64,000 nucleotides of DNA, from NCBI RefSeq assembly GCF_003086775.1, contig NZ_CP026001.1, positions 310,001 through 374,000 of the forward strand. Reading direction: 5' to 3'. Below are positions 42,236 through 51,168 of this stretch, piece by piece. Numbering within the stretch: the first letter of the stretch is position 1; each line of letters opens with the position of its first letter. The notes beneath the pieces were generated by a model, which was given only the letters and a program-made list of their open reading frames with translations, was not told the DNA's origin and searched no databases. The stretch is from Stenotrophomonas sp. ZAC14D1_NAIMI4_1. GTDB taxonomy: Bacteria; Pseudomonadota; Gammaproteobacteria; Xanthomonadales; Xanthomonadaceae. The translations under genes and the position numbers were made by a program.

Positions 42236-43603
42236 TCAGGCGTACCGCGCTTTCAGCATCGCCCAGGCCGAACGCAGGGCCAGGGCCTCGCCACCGGCCG
42301 GACGGCCCGGGCGTTCGCCGTCGTTCCAGGCGTACACGTCCAGGTGTGCCCAGCGCTGGTCGTTTTCCAGGAAACGTTCCAGGTACAGCGCGGCGGTCAC
42401 CGAGCCGGCCATGCGCGAGCCGGCATTGGCCAGGTCGGCCACGCCGCTGCTCAGGTAACGCAGGTACGGGCGCCACAGCGGCATGCGCCACACCGGGTCG
42501 CGGGTCTCATCGCCGGCCTGCAGCCACTGCTGGGCCACCGTGTCGTCATTGCTGAACAGCGCCGGCAGGTCCGGGCCCAGGGCAATGCGCGCCGCACCGG
42601 TGAGGGTGGCGAAATCCAGCACCAGGTCGGGCTTCTGCTCGCCGGCGAAGGTCAGCGCGTCGCACAGGACCAGGCGGCCTTCGGCGTCGGTGTTGTCGAT
42701 CTCGATGCTCAGGCCCTTGCGCGTGGCGATGATCTCGCCCGGACGGAAGGCATCGGGGCCGATTGCATTTTCCACCGCCGAAATCAGCAGGGTCAGGCGC
42801 ACCGGCAGCTGCTGGGCCATCACCAGCCCGGCCAAAGCCAGTGCGTGGGCGGCGCCGCCCATGTCCTTCTTCATGTTGCGCATGCCGTCGGCCGGCTTGA
42901 TGTCCAGGCCGCCGGTGTCGAAGCAGACGCCCTTGCCGACCAGCGCCAGCGCCGGGTCGCTGTCCTTGCCCCAGCGCAGCACGATCAGGCGCGGCGCACG
43001 GTGCGAGGCACGGCCCACCGCATGGATGGCCGGGAAGTTCTGCTTCAGCAGTTCATCGCCGGTGATCGCTTCGACCTGCGCGCCATGGGTGTCGGCCAGC
43101 GCACGCGCGGCGTCTTCCAGCTGCTGCGGGCCCATGTCTTCGGTCGGGGTGTTGACCCAGTCGCGCACGCGCAGGCTGGCGGCGATCAGGTCGGCCACTT
43201 CCGCGCCGGGGCTGGCCAGCAGCTGCGCCGGTGCACGGTTGCGCTTGCGGTAACGGTCGAAGCGGTAGCTGCCCAGGCCCCAGCCCAGCTGCAGCAGCGC
43301 CTGTTCGGCGGCCGGCAGTTCGGTGGCCAGCTGCCACACGCTGCCTTCAGGCAGGGCGTGCGGGGCATGTGCATAGGCGTAGGCATCGGCGCGGTCGCCC
43401 ACCCCGATCACCGCACCGGCCAGGCCATTCTCGCCGGGCAGCAGGGCCACGCTGTGGGCGCTGGCGGTGAAGCCCTGTGCGTCCAGCCACGCCTGCTGGG
43501 CAGCCGGCTGGGCGGCCTTCCAGCGTGCGAACTGGTCGCGGTCCAGCACGTGCAGCGGCAGTGCGGCGGTGGCAGTGGCGGTGAAGCCGATGATCTCGCT
43601 CAT
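42236..43603 (-). CDS. M17 leucyl-aminopeptidase-family peptidase
   Basis: 455 residues. Two-metal active site motifs: VGKGVCFDTGGLDIKPADGM, NMKKDMGGAAHALALAG and NTDAEGRLVLCDAL (the NTDAEGRL signature), with VLDFATLTGAARIALG. The N-terminal 170 residues form the smaller regulatory half. It cleaves N-terminal residues from peptides in the cytosol. It is followed 3 bp upstream on the transcript by the HAD gene, so both may share a promoter. Confidence 0.93.
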   Translation of the reverse strand: MSEIIGFTATATAALPLHVLDRDQFARWKAAQPAAQQAWLDAQGFTASAHSVALLPGENGLAGAVIGVGDRADAYAYAHAPHALPEGSVWQLATELPAAEQALLQLGWGLGSYRFDRYRKRNRAPAQLLASPGAEVADLIAASLRVRDWVNTPTEDMGPQQLEDAARALADTHGAQVEAITGDELLKQNFPAIHAVGRASHRAPRLIVLRWGKDSDPALALVGKGVCFDTGGLDIKPADGMRNMKKDMGGAAHALALAGLVMAQQLPVRLTLLISAVENAIGPDAFRPGEIIATRKGLSIEIDNTDAEGRLVLCDALTFAGEQKPDLVLDFATLTGAARIALGPDLPALFSNDDTVAQQWLQAGDETRDPVWRMPLWRPYLRYLSSGVADLANAGSRMAGSVTAALYLERFLENDQRWAHLDVYAWNDGERPGRPAGGEALALRSAWAMLKARYA

Positions 43604-43606
43604 GCG

Positions 43607-44329
43607 TCAGTTACTCCGGTGTTCGTCGGCGGCATCAAGGTTGGCGTCCAACCAGTCGGCCAGGCCGGTAAGGGTGTCGAACTGCAGGTCCGGCTGCAGC
43701 TGCGGATGGGTCCAGGTGGCGGCGTCGCGGTTGATCCAGCAACCGCGCAGGCCAGCGGCGATCGCCCCGGCCACGTCCATCTCGACATGGTCGCCCACGT
43801 GCAGCACCTGCGCCGGGGCCACGCCCAGGCGCTCGCAGGCGGCATGGAAGATGCTGGCCTCCGGCTTGGCCGCGCCGTGTTCGCGCGCGCCCAGCTGGAA
43901 GGCGAAAAGATGCGACAGGCCGATCCGCTCCAGGTCGGCGTTGCCGTTGCTCAGCGCTGCGACCGGCACCCGCGCGGCGATGCGCGCCAGCGCCTCCAGC
44001 GCGTCGGGGTAGTACTCGACCTGGTTGCGCGCGGCATAGAACACTTCGTAGGCCGGCTCCAGCAGCTCCAGGCTGGCGCCGCTGTTCTGCAGCGCCTCCT
44101 GGATCGTCAGCCGGCGCAATGCGCTCAGGTCGAAGTGCAGGTGCGGGTTGTCGCGGAAGGAGCGCTCGCGCAGTTCGCGCATCGCCGCCACCGGGTACAT
44201 GGCAGCGGTGGCGGGACTGTGCTCGCACATCCATTCGTGCAGGACCACGTCGATGCGGGCGCCGATCGGCGCGAACGGCCACAGCGTGTCGTCGAGGTCG
44301 AGGGTGATGGCTTGGACTGGAAATTTCAC
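43607..44329 (-). CDS. HAD-superfamily phosphatase (YigB/YjjG-like)
   Basis: 240 residues. HAD motif I is DLDDTLWPF, motif II ALSNGN, motif III Lys in GAAKPEASIF and motif IV VGDHVEMDVAGA. The cap is a helical C1 type (about 20-95). The sequence resembles YigB, which dephosphorylates the riboflavin-pathway intermediate, and YjjG, a pyrimidine-nucleotide phosphatase; I cannot choose with certainty. It lies just upstream of the aminopeptidase gene in one transcript. Confidence 0.88.
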   Translation of the reverse strand: MKFPVQAITLDLDDTLWPFAPIGARIDVVLHEWMCEHSPATAAMYPVAAMRELRERSFRDNPHLHFDLSALRRLTIQEALQNSGASLELLEPAYEVFYAARNQVEYYPDALEALARIAARVPVAALSNGNADLERIGLSHLFAFQLGAREHGAAKPEASIFHAACERLGVAPAQVLHVGDHVEMDVAGAIAAGLRGCWINRDAATWTHPQLQPDLQFDTLTGLADWLDANLDAADEHRSN

Positions 44330-44360
44330 CCGGCCATTCTACGCCTGCCCGCCGGGGCTT

Positions 44361-45467
44361 TCATTCCAGCAGCCGCGCCCAGCCCTGCATGCCTTCCAGG
44401 CGGGCCAGCACCAGCTTGATGCAGACCAGCAGCGGCACCGACAGCAGCAGGCCGACCATGCCCCACGCCCAGCCGAACACCATCAGCGCCAGGATCAGCA
44501 CCAGCGGTGACAGCTTCATCTGCCGGCCCAGCACGATCGGCGTCACCAGCTGCCCTTCCAGCGTATGCAGGCCCAGGTAGGCCGCAGCCGGCAGCAGGGC
44601 CTGCAGCGGGTCGCGGAACTCGACGAAGCCCATCAGCAGCATCATCGCCACGCCGATCAGCGGGCCCACGTACGGCGCGAAGTTCAGCAGCGCGGCCACC
44701 GTGCCCCACAGCAGCGCCTCCTGCAGGCCGATGCCGAGCAGCATCAGCACGCCGGCAAACACCAGGCCCACCAGCGTGTTGATGACGCTGATGGTGAGTA
44801 CGTAGCGCGAGACCTCGCGCTCGATCGAGCGCAGGATGTCCGTGGTGAACCGTTGTTGCTGGCGGTTGGGGAACAGTGCGATGGCCGCGCGTTGCAGGCT
44901 CTCGCCATAGATCATGAAAAACAGGGTGAGCAGCACCACTGCCAGCACCGATGCGGCCAGCTTGGGGGCCCGGGTCAGCATGCGGTAGGGGTCGTCCAGC
45001 TGGGTGCGGATGACCTGGATCTTGCGGTTGCTCTCGCCACCGGCCACGCGCGCGAAGTTCTCCGCCGCCAGGTTGGCCTGCTGCACCGGCTTGGTCAGGT
45101 CCTGCACCTGGCGGGCGACCTTGCGCAGCTGCTGCGGTGCTTCCTGCGCCCAGTCCATCGCCGGGCCGATCAGCTGCACGCCCAGCGAGGCGGTCACGCC
45201 CAGGCCGGTGCCGAGGATCAGCAGCGCGCCGATCGCGCGCGGGATCCACAGCCGGCGCAGGAAACGCAGGATCGGGTTGCCCACCAGCGCAAAGAACATG
45301 GCCAGCAGCACCGGCAGGATGATGTCCTGCGCGGCCCACAGGGTGAAGGCCACGGCGAGGGTGGCCAGCACCACCAGCGACATCGGCCCGCGTGGGCGCG
45401 ACGGCGGCGGCAGGGGCGCCGCGTTGTCCGGTCGGGGTGCCGCAGGGGACAGCAGGGACTCGCTCAT
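44361..45467 (-). CDS. AI-2E-family (PerM/YdiK-like) membrane protein
   Basis: A 368-residue membrane protein. It has hydrophobic segments near the N-terminus (LVVLATLAVAFTLWAAQDIILPVLLAMFFALVG), a helical periplasmic stretch (about 110-180), and a C-terminal core with LSVINTLVGLVFAG-like helices (YVLTISVINTLVGLVFAGVLMLLGIG, ALLNFAPYVGPLIGVAMMLLMG, LVTPIVLGRQMKLSPLVLILALMVFGWAWG). PYVGP and LVTPIVLG are typical of the family, once linked to autoinducer-2 export. The function here is unknown. Confidence 0.9.
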   Translation of the reverse strand: MSESLLSPAAPRPDNAAPLPPPSRPRGPMSLVVLATLAVAFTLWAAQDIILPVLLAMFFALVGNPILRFLRRLWIPRAIGALLILGTGLGVTASLGVQLIGPAMDWAQEAPQQLRKVARQVQDLTKPVQQANLAAENFARVAGGESNRKIQVIRTQLDDPYRMLTRAPKLAASVLAVVLLTLFFMIYGESLQRAAIALFPNRQQQRFTTDILRSIEREVSRYVLTISVINTLVGLVFAGVLMLLGIGLQEALLWGTVAALLNFAPYVGPLIGVAMMLLMGFVEFRDPLQALLPAAAYLGLHTLEGQLVTPIVLGRQMKLSPLVLILALMVFGWAWGMVGLLLSVPLLVCIKLVLARLEGMQGWARLLE

Positions 45468-45502
45468 CGACGCACCAACCGGGAAGGGAGGCCCATTATC
45501 AG

Positions 45503-45525
45503 CCCGCCGCGATCAACGCGGCGGG
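45503..45525. terminator. hairpin after the envelope-stress operon
   Basis: Perfect stem CCCGCCGCG-ATCAA-CGCGGCGGG about 10 bp beyond the stop of the gene at 45535. There is no T-tract, so termination is only possible. Confidence 0.4.
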
Positions 45526-45534
45526 TGTGTCGAG

Positions 45535-45981
45535 TCAACGCTCGGAGACGTCGGTGGCCGCTTCGGCCGGCTGTGGTTCGCGCAGTTCCGGTTCGGGCGT
45601 GGCAGCCGCGCGCGGGGCAGGGCGGGCTGCGGCCTGCGGGGCCATCTGCTCGGCCGCCTCATCGGCCTGGTCGGCGGCTTCATCGGCCGTATCGGCCGCG
45701 TGTGCAGCCATCGCGGCGGCAAACGCCGCCTGGCCACTGGCAAACAGGTTCGATACCGAGCCGATCATCTGCAGCCAGCGTGCACCGTTCACCTTGCCCG
45801 GTACTTCCAGCTTGCCGGCCAGGAAACCGCCGGCCAGGCCGACGGTGATGATGCGCAGCGGCGACCAGCCCTGCCGCCAGACCTGGCTGAGCACGGTCCA
45901 GTTGTCTTCGGTTTCGGCCATGCGCACGGCCATCACCTGTTCGCAGCGCTTCACCCGTCGCTGCAGCGCGCCGAACTTCAT
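45535..45981 (-). CDS. third gene of a YqjD-YqjE-like operon, unknown function
   Basis: 148 residues: a basic N-terminal helix (MKFGALQRRVKRCEQVMAVR), a hydrophobic segment (LRIITVGLAGGFLAG), a helix with Ala-Ala-Asp repeats, then a disordered Pro/Ala/Glu tail. It overlaps the preceding gene by 4 bp. Its position and layout fit the third member of the yqjD-yqjE-yqjK set, a group linked to ribosome/membrane stress in E. coli, but sequence similarity is not clear. Confidence 0.65.
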   Translation of the reverse strand: MKFGALQRRVKRCEQVMAVRMAETEDNWTVLSQVWRQGWSPLRIITVGLAGGFLAGKLEVPGKVNGARWLQMIGSVSNLFASGQAAFAAAMAAHAADTADEAADQADEAAEQMAPQAAARPAPRAAATPEPELREPQPAEAATDVSER

Positions 45982-46448
45982 GGCTTGCCCTCCGGAATCT
46001 GCACCTCGGCATCGGGGTCGTCTTCGCTGGGCTCGTCGAACAGCCCCAGCTTCGACAACTGGCGCCGCGTGGCATGCATGCCGGTGTGGTGGAAGAAGTA
46101 GGACACCCGCCAGATCGCATAGCCGGTCACGGCCAGGCTCAGCAGCGAGGTGATCAGCAGGGCCTGCAGCCAGCTCAAACCCCAGCTCTGCAGCAGGGCG
46201 ATGAGGGTGGCGGCCATCAGCAGCCAGGCCGAGGCCCCGAAGACGATGCCCACCCCGGCCCAGGCCAGGGCGCGGCCGAATGCGCTGCGGGCCAGGGCGA
46301 AGTCGGCCGAAGCCAACCGCCGCAGCGAGCGCAGCGAATTCCTGGCCGAATCGGCGGTGGCCTTACCTGCCGCGCCGACCTGGCGGATGCTCTCGTCCAG
46401 CGGCGGGGTCGCCGCTGGATCGGGTGCTTGCGTGGTCTCTTCGCTCAC
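45978..46448 (-). CDS. YqjE/phage-holin-like membrane protein
   Basis: A 156-residue protein with a helical N-terminal region and two membrane helices separated by a short turn (ALAWAGVGIVFGASAWLLMAATLIALL and SWLQALLITSLLSLAVTGYAIW). The charged C-terminal tail is acidic (SEDDPDAEVQ). The two-helix hairpin with amphipathic flanks is the pattern of the YqjE/putative holin superfamily. The gene lies 8 bp after the DUF883-like gene and overlaps the next by 4 bp, so three genes form one operon. Confidence 0.75.
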   Translation of the reverse strand: MSEETTQAPDPAATPPLDESIRQVGAAGKATADSARNSLRSLRRLASADFALARSAFGRALAWAGVGIVFGASAWLLMAATLIALLQSWGLSWLQALLITSLLSLAVTGYAIWRVSYFFHHTGMHATRRQLSKLGLFDEPSEDDPDAEVQIPEGKP

Positions 46449-46456
46449 GCCGCAGC

Positions 46457-46819
46457 TTACTTGTCGCTGCTGCTGGCCAGCTTGGCGATCAGCCAGCCAG
46501 CGGCGAAGGCCACGCCGAACGATGCCAGCGGACGCTCGCGGATCAGCTCGGCGGCGCTGTCGACCAGGTCCTTGCCCTTGTCCATCAGTGCGTCGACCTG
46601 TTCCTTGGCAGCGGCACCGCCGAATTCGGCAGCGGCCAGGCCGGACAGCGCGCTGTCGGACAGTTCGGCCTTGACGTTGGCCTTGCCGATGCGCAGTTCG
46701 TCACCGGCGGCGCCGGTTGCACCCTTGATCGCACCGCCGGCAGCGGTGGCGGCCTGCTTCAGGTGGGAACCGGCTTCACCCAGGTGTTCCTTCAGGTTCT
46801 CGGTATTGGTGGGGCTCAT
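46457..46819 (-). CDS. YqjD/DUF883-like membrane-anchored protein
   Basis: 120 residues. A helical, Ala/Glu/Lys-rich region with a predicted amphipathic layout (KEHLGEAGSHLKQAATAAGG) is followed by VDALMDKGKDLVDSAAELI and a C-terminal membrane segment (PLASFGVAFAAGWLIAKL). The layout matches DUF883 proteins, which in E. coli (YqjD) bind ribosomes to the membrane in stationary phase. It heads the three-gene set. Confidence 0.8.
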   Translation of the reverse strand: MSPTNTENLKEHLGEAGSHLKQAATAAGGAIKGATGAAGDELRIGKANVKAELSDSALSGLAAAEFGGAAAKEQVDALMDKGKDLVDSAAELIRERPLASFGVAFAAGWLIAKLASSSDK

Positions 46820-46920
46820 CGAATCACTCCTGTTGCGATGGGGGGACGAACGAAGGGTTCGGCCGATAGGGCGTACAGCAATAGCATCGGCCGGGTATAG
46901 GGGGTGTTACGGCGGGGCGA

Positions 46921-48354
46921 TCAGCGCATCACCAGCTGGCCCTGCTGCTGGCCATTGTTGCGCAGGATGCGCAGCACCAGGTTGGCCGGGCGCTGCTGGA
47001 AGTTGGCACGCCAGCTGGCCAGGTCAGCGAATTCGCCCACCGTGGCCTCGGCGATGATGTCGCCCTGCTGCAGGCCGTTGCTGGCCGCGCGGCTGCCGCG
47101 CTTGACCTCGCTGACCAGCACGCCGCCCACGCCGGACTGGCGCAGCGACTCGGGCAGGTCGGTGAAAGTGGCGCCGGTCAGGCGCGGGTCCAGGCTTTCG
47201 CCGGTGACCGAGCGTGCCTGTTCCTTCAGCGTGGCCTTGACCTGCACCGCCTTGCCTTCGCGGCGCACGTCCAGCGCCAGCACGCTGCCGACAGCGGCCA
47301 GGCCTTCGACGTTGTGCAGCGCTTCGGCGCTGTCCACGCGCTGGCCATTGGCCGACACCACCACGTCGCCCGGCTTCAGCCCGGCTGCAGCGGCGGCCGA
47401 GCCGGCCAGTACGCGGGTGATCAGCGCGCCACGCGTTTCACCCAGGCCCAGGCCCTGGGCGATCTGCGCACTCAGGTTCTGTGCTTCCACGCCCAGGGTG
47501 CCGCGCACCACCACGCCGTGCTTGACCAGCTGGTCGACCACGCTGCGCGCCAGGTTGGACGGAATGGCCAGGCCCAGGCCGATGTTGCCGGCCATGCTGC
47601 CCTGCGGGTTGAAGCTGGCCGTGTTGATGCCGACCAGCTGGCCCTGCAGGTTGACCAGCGCGCCACCGGAATTGCCCGGGTTGATCGACGCATCGGTCTG
47701 GATGAAGTTCTGGTAGCCCAGGCCGCGGATGCCGGTGCGGCCCACCGCCGAGACAATGCCCGAGGTCACCGTCTGGCTGAAACCGAACGGGTTGCCAATG
47801 GCCACCACGAAGTCGCCCACCCGCAGCTGGTCGCTGTTGCCCAGCTTGATGTCGGTGAGGTTCTGCGCCGGGATGCGGATCAGGGCGATGTCGGTGTCGC
47901 GGTCCGAACCGAGGAATTCGGCCTTCACCGTGCGCCCGTCGGCCAGGGTCACCTGCACGTCGTCGGCGTTGTCGATGACGTGGTGGTTGGTCAGCACCAG
48001 GCCCTCGCTGGCATCGATGATGACGCCCGAACCGAGCGATTCGTTGATGCGTTCCTGCGGCACGTCCGGGAACAGGCGGCGGAAGAACGGGTCGTTGAAG
48101 AACGGATTGCGCACCCGCACCACCTGCTTGGTGTTGACGCTGACCACGGCCGGCATGGCCTTTTCCAGCATCGGCGCCAGCGACGGTACCGCCTGCCCGG
48201 CAACCGCGGCCGGCAACGCGGCACTGGTCGGCAGCGCGGCGGGAAGCGGCGCTGCATCGGCGCGGTTGTCCAGGTGGGCGTTGATGCCGGTGGCGACGAA
48301 GCCGCCGAAGGCAGCCGCGATTGCGAGCGTGAGCAGGGTGGGAAGCGGTCGCAT
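46921..48354 (-). CDS. Do-family (DegP/DegQ/MucD-like) periplasmic serine protease
   Basis: 477 residues. A signal/anchor (LPTLLTLAIAAAFGGFVATGINA) precedes the trypsin-like domain with His in TNHHVIDNADDV, Asp in DTDIALIRI and Ser in NPGNSGGALVNL. Two PDZ domains follow (about 290-380 and 395-475; LGLGETRGALITRV, GDVVVSANGQRV, GVLVSEVKRGSRA). Acts as envelope protease/chaperone on misfolded proteins. ATG at 48354 is chosen; an upstream TTG frame is weaker. No strong ribosome site is seen. Confidence 0.92.
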   Translation of the reverse strand: MRPLPTLLTLAIAAAFGGFVATGINAHLDNRADAAPLPAALPTSAALPAAVAGQAVPSLAPMLEKAMPAVVSVNTKQVVRVRNPFFNDPFFRRLFPDVPQERINESLGSGVIIDASEGLVLTNHHVIDNADDVQVTLADGRTVKAEFLGSDRDTDIALIRIPAQNLTDIKLGNSDQLRVGDFVVAIGNPFGFSQTVTSGIVSAVGRTGIRGLGYQNFIQTDASINPGNSGGALVNLQGQLVGINTASFNPQGSMAGNIGLGLAIPSNLARSVVDQLVKHGVVVRGTLGVEAQNLSAQIAQGLGLGETRGALITRVLAGSAAAAAGLKPGDVVVSANGQRVDSAEALHNVEGLAAVGSVLALDVRREGKAVQVKATLKEQARSVTGESLDPRLTGATFTDLPESLRQSGVGGVLVSEVKRGSRAASNGLQQGDIIAEATVGEFADLASWRANFQQRPANLVLRILRNNGQQQGQLVMR

Positions 48355-48801
48355 GGGAGTCGGTTCGCTGGCGGTGGAGTGGGGCCGTAGGGCTATACGG
48401 TAGAACAAGCTGAATGAGTGTGTCGCGATCCGGATAAATGGCCCATGAAAAAAGACCGGCTCGCGACGCGCGTGGCGACCGTGCAGGCGTGCCTCTGCAG
48501 CATGCCTGCACGCGCCGAACCTTGCGCAGTTCGGCGCATCCTGGCGCTGCCATGGCGCTTGCCGCGCATCTCATGCACGGGCCATGCAGCGCCACGGGCG
48601 GGATGCCCGTGCACACGCGGGCATCATCGCGTAGCACTTAAATAAAGGGGTTTTCTGAATGAAGGTCGGCCTGGCAGTGGCTGTCGCTTACACCAGGGCC
48701 GTCGCATCCGATGCGATTGGATATGTGCGCCCCGTTCCACGATGGACAATGTCGGTATAGCATCGCCCCGTTTTGACAATCCAGGCCCCCAGGAGGGCAA
48801 C
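48355..48801. other. intergenic region between protease and H1-like gene
   Basis: 447 bp without a supported gene; frames on both strands are short or shadow the gene at 48802. The stretch 48395-48430 is AT-richer and may hold the protease promoter. GGAGGG just before 48802 is the ribosome site of the H1-like gene. Confidence 0.4.
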
Positions 48802-49704
48802 ATGAGCAACGGTAATGGTGTGTCGGTCGTGACCGACGCCGTCGAGAACGTTAAAGAAACCGCCGCCAACGTTGGCGAGACCATCGCCCACGCCGCCGAA
48901 GACGCCGTGAAGTCGGTCAAGAAGACCGTCAAGCGCGCCACCAAGGCTGCCGGTACCCGCGTTGCCAAGGCCAAGAAGGCTGTGGTCAAGGTCGAGAAGA
49001 CCGTTGCCAAGAAGGCCGAGAAGGCTGCCAAGTCGGTCGGCAAGACCGTCGCCAAGGCGAAGCAGAAGCTGGAAACGGCCAAGAAGAACGCCAAGGCCGA
49101 AGCCGCTGCCCTGAAGAAGGAAGTGGCCAAGAAGAAGGCGGCTGCCGGCAAGGCCGTGACCAAGAAGGCCGCTGCGGCCAAGAAGACCACCAAGGCCGCC
49201 ACCAAGGCTGCCGGCAAGAAGGTCGCCACTGTGAAGAAGGCCGCCACCAAGAAGGCTGCCGTCGCCAAGAAGACCGTTGCCAAGAAGACCGCGGCCGCCA
49301 AGAAGGTTGTCGGCAAGAAGGTCGCTACCGCCAAGAAGGCTGTGGCCAAGAAGACCGTCGCCGCCAAGAAGGTTGCCGGCAAGAAGGCCGTGGCTGCGAA
49401 GAAGGTTGTCGGCAAGAAGGTCGCCGCCACCAGGAAGGTCGCCACCAAGAAGACCGCCGCTGCCAAGAAGGTCGTCGGCAAGAAGGCCGCCGCCACCAGG
49501 AAGGTCGCCACCAAGAAGACCGCTGCTGCCAAGAAGGTTGTCGGCAAGAAGGTCGCCGTCGCCAAGAAGGCCGTCGCCAAGAAGGCTGCCCCGCTGAAGA
49601 AGGTTGCCGCCAAGAAGGCCCCGGCCAAGAAGGTCGTCGCCAAGAAGGCCGTTGCCAAGAAGGCTCCGGCCAAGGCCGTGCGCAAGGTCGCCAAGCGCAA
49701 GTAA
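48802..49704 (+). CDS. histone H1-like Lys/Ala-repeat protein
   Basis: A 300-residue protein composed mostly of Ala, Lys, Val and Thr. Its N-terminus ([20 protein letters not shown]) and first 120 residues are varied, then degenerate repeats such as [11 protein letters not shown] and [11 protein letters not shown] run to the end. This is the layout of histone H1-like proteins, with AlgP/Hc1-like lysine-rich tails that bind DNA. It is likely nucleoid-associated. The length is prone to change by repeat slippage. GGAGGG precedes ATG 48802. A terminator follows. Confidence 0.88.
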   Translation: MSNGNGVSVVTDAVENVKETAANVGETIAHAAEDAVKSVKKTVKRATKAAGTRVAKAKKAVVKVEKTVAKKAEKAAKSVGKTVAKAKQKLETAKKNAKAEAAALKKEVAKKKAAAGKAVTKKAAAAKKTTKAATKAAGKKVATVKKAATKKAAVAKKTVAKKTAAAKKVVGKKVATAKKAVAKKTVAAKKVAGKKAVAAKKVVGKKVAATRKVATKKTAAAKKVVGKKAAATRKVATKKTAAAKKVVGKKVAVAKKAVAKKAAPLKKVAAKKAPAKKVVAKKAVAKKAPAKAVRKVAKRK

Positions 49705-49718
49705 TCGCGCGGTGACAG

Positions 49719-49752
49719 AAGGCCCTTCCGCCCCCCGGGCGGGAGGGCCTTT
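49719..49752 (+). terminator. Rho-independent terminator of the H1-like gene
   Basis: Stem AAGGCCCTTCCGCCC/GGGCGGGAGGGCCTT with a short C-rich loop and a short TTTC run, 14 bp after the stop. Confidence 0.8.
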
Positions 49753-49811
49753 CGCATTCCAGGGGCAGGCTTTGCGGCAAGATGCGGGTTCTTCCCGCTG
49801 GAGCCCCGGGC

Positions 49812-50498
49812 ATGCGCGGTATCGATTTCAGTTCCTGGCAGGGCGTACTGTCCACCCTGGCCGGCCTGGTCCTGATCACCCTGCTGGGCGTGGGCATCCG
49901 CCTGCTGGTGATGCAGACCCTGCAGCAGCGCCGCGAGCGCGAGAACCGGCAGATCAACGAACGCCTGCGCACGCTGATGGCGGCCTACAAGACCCTGGGC
50001 GGTTCCTTCACCGGCGAACTGGGCGTGGACCCCACCCATCGCCGTGACCTGCGCCAGCGCGAAGAAGCCGAAGGCATCGCCGAGCCTCGCTCGGACCGCG
50101 CCCGGCGCATCCGCGATGCGGTCGAAGCTGCCCTGTCCGACATCCTGCTGCTGGGCACCGACGAACAGGTGCGCCTGGCCGCGCGTGCCGCCGAGGAACT
50201 GGCACAGGGCCGGCCGGTGCACACCCACGAACTGGTGATATCGCTGCGTGACTTCGTGCGCGAGGCACTCGATCTGGCGCCCATCCCGGGCGATCTGCGC
50301 ATCCCCCCGCAGGGGCCCACCCGGCCCGGTGGCAGTGGCGGTGGCAGCGGCAAGGGGCGCAACGACGGCGATGCCAAGGGCGGCCGCGGCGGTGGTGGTG
50401 GTGGCATGGGCGGCGGCATGGGTGGCATGGGCCTGGGTGCCGGCGCCGCGCTGGGCGCCGGCCATGCGGCCGGAAGTGATGACACGGACGCGCGCTGA
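49812..50498 (+). CDS. membrane-anchored protein of unknown function
   Basis: 228 residues. A single N-terminal membrane segment (GVLSTLAGLVLITLLGVGIRLLVM, about 11-34) leads into a cytoplasmic helical domain (QQRRERENRQINERLRTLMAAYKTLGG, SDRARRIRDAVEAALSDILLLGTDEQVRLAARAAEELAQG). A low-complexity Gly/Arg/Met tail (about 180-220) follows. GGAG lies before ATG 49812. No family is recognised, but similar anchored proteins occur widely in proteobacteria. Confidence 0.72.
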   Translation: MRGIDFSSWQGVLSTLAGLVLITLLGVGIRLLVMQTLQQRRERENRQINERLRTLMAAYKTLGGSFTGELGVDPTHRRDLRQREEAEGIAEPRSDRARRIRDAVEAALSDILLLGTDEQVRLAARAAEELAQGRPVHTHELVISLRDFVREALDLAPIPGDLRIPPQGPTRPGGSGGGSGKGRNDGDAKGGRGGGGGGMGGGMGGMGLGAGAALGAGHAAGSDDTDAR

Positions 50499-50522
50499 GC
50501 ACGCGCGCCCGGCCATCGGTGC

Positions 50523-50882
50523 TCAGGCGGTCAGTTCGTAGATCGGGATGAAGCCACCGTAGATCATCCGCGCACCATCGAAGGGCATCGGGTTCTTCGC
50601 CGGATCCAGCCGCGGGTCTTCCATCATCTTCTGCATGCCGGCATCGCGGGTGGCCTTGTCCGGCCACTCGATCCAGGAGAACACCACCGTTTCCTCCGGC
50701 GTGGCCTTCACCGCACCGAAGAAGTCGGTGGTCTTGCCGTGTGGCACATCATCGCCCCAGCACTCGACCACGCGCAGCGCGCCGTACTCGATGAACACCA
50801 CGTCGCCGCTGCGCGCGTGGGCGAGGAATTTTTCCTTGTTGGCGGTGGGCACCGCCAGGACGAAACCATCGATGTAACTCAT
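50523..50882 (-). CDS. DUF1428 (YbaA-like) protein
   Basis: A 119-residue protein, MSYIDGFVLAVPTANKEKF, with ECWGDDVPHGKTTDFFGAVKATPEETVVFSWIEWPDK and the end ARMIYGGFIPI. This matches the DUF1428 family (dimeric alpha-beta barrel fold, E. coli YbaA). Possibly an enzyme of unknown substrate. It is convergent with the preceding gene, separated by 24 bp. Confidence 0.92.
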   Translation of the reverse strand: MSYIDGFVLAVPTANKEKFLAHARSGDVVFIEYGALRVVECWGDDVPHGKTTDFFGAVKATPEETVVFSWIEWPDKATRDAGMQKMMEDPRLDPAKNPMPFDGARMIYGGFIPIYELTA

Positions 50883-51168
50883 CGCTTGCCTCCGAGGTGG
50901 GCCGTGCCACATGCACGGCCTTCAATGACCCGACGAACCAGCGTGGGGGAAATCGACAACGGTGCTGGCAACACGCGGCAATCACGCCAGAGCTGCGTTC
51001 GCGACCGCGCGCGTATGCCTGAAAGTGCCTGAATCAAGGCAAAAAATTCAGCAATGCGAAGGTCGCTGTTTTCAGGGAGCGTTGTGGCGAATAACGGAGA
51101 ATTTACATTCCCGATGCGATGGCGCCCTGGCGCTGCTGCACAACATAAGAAAGTAAAGGTGTACCCCC

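Noticed and set aside
48624..50516. 630-codon minus-strand frame over the H1-like gene
   Set aside because: Mirror of a lysine-rich gene; low-complexity Leu/Ala/Phe translation and no start signal.
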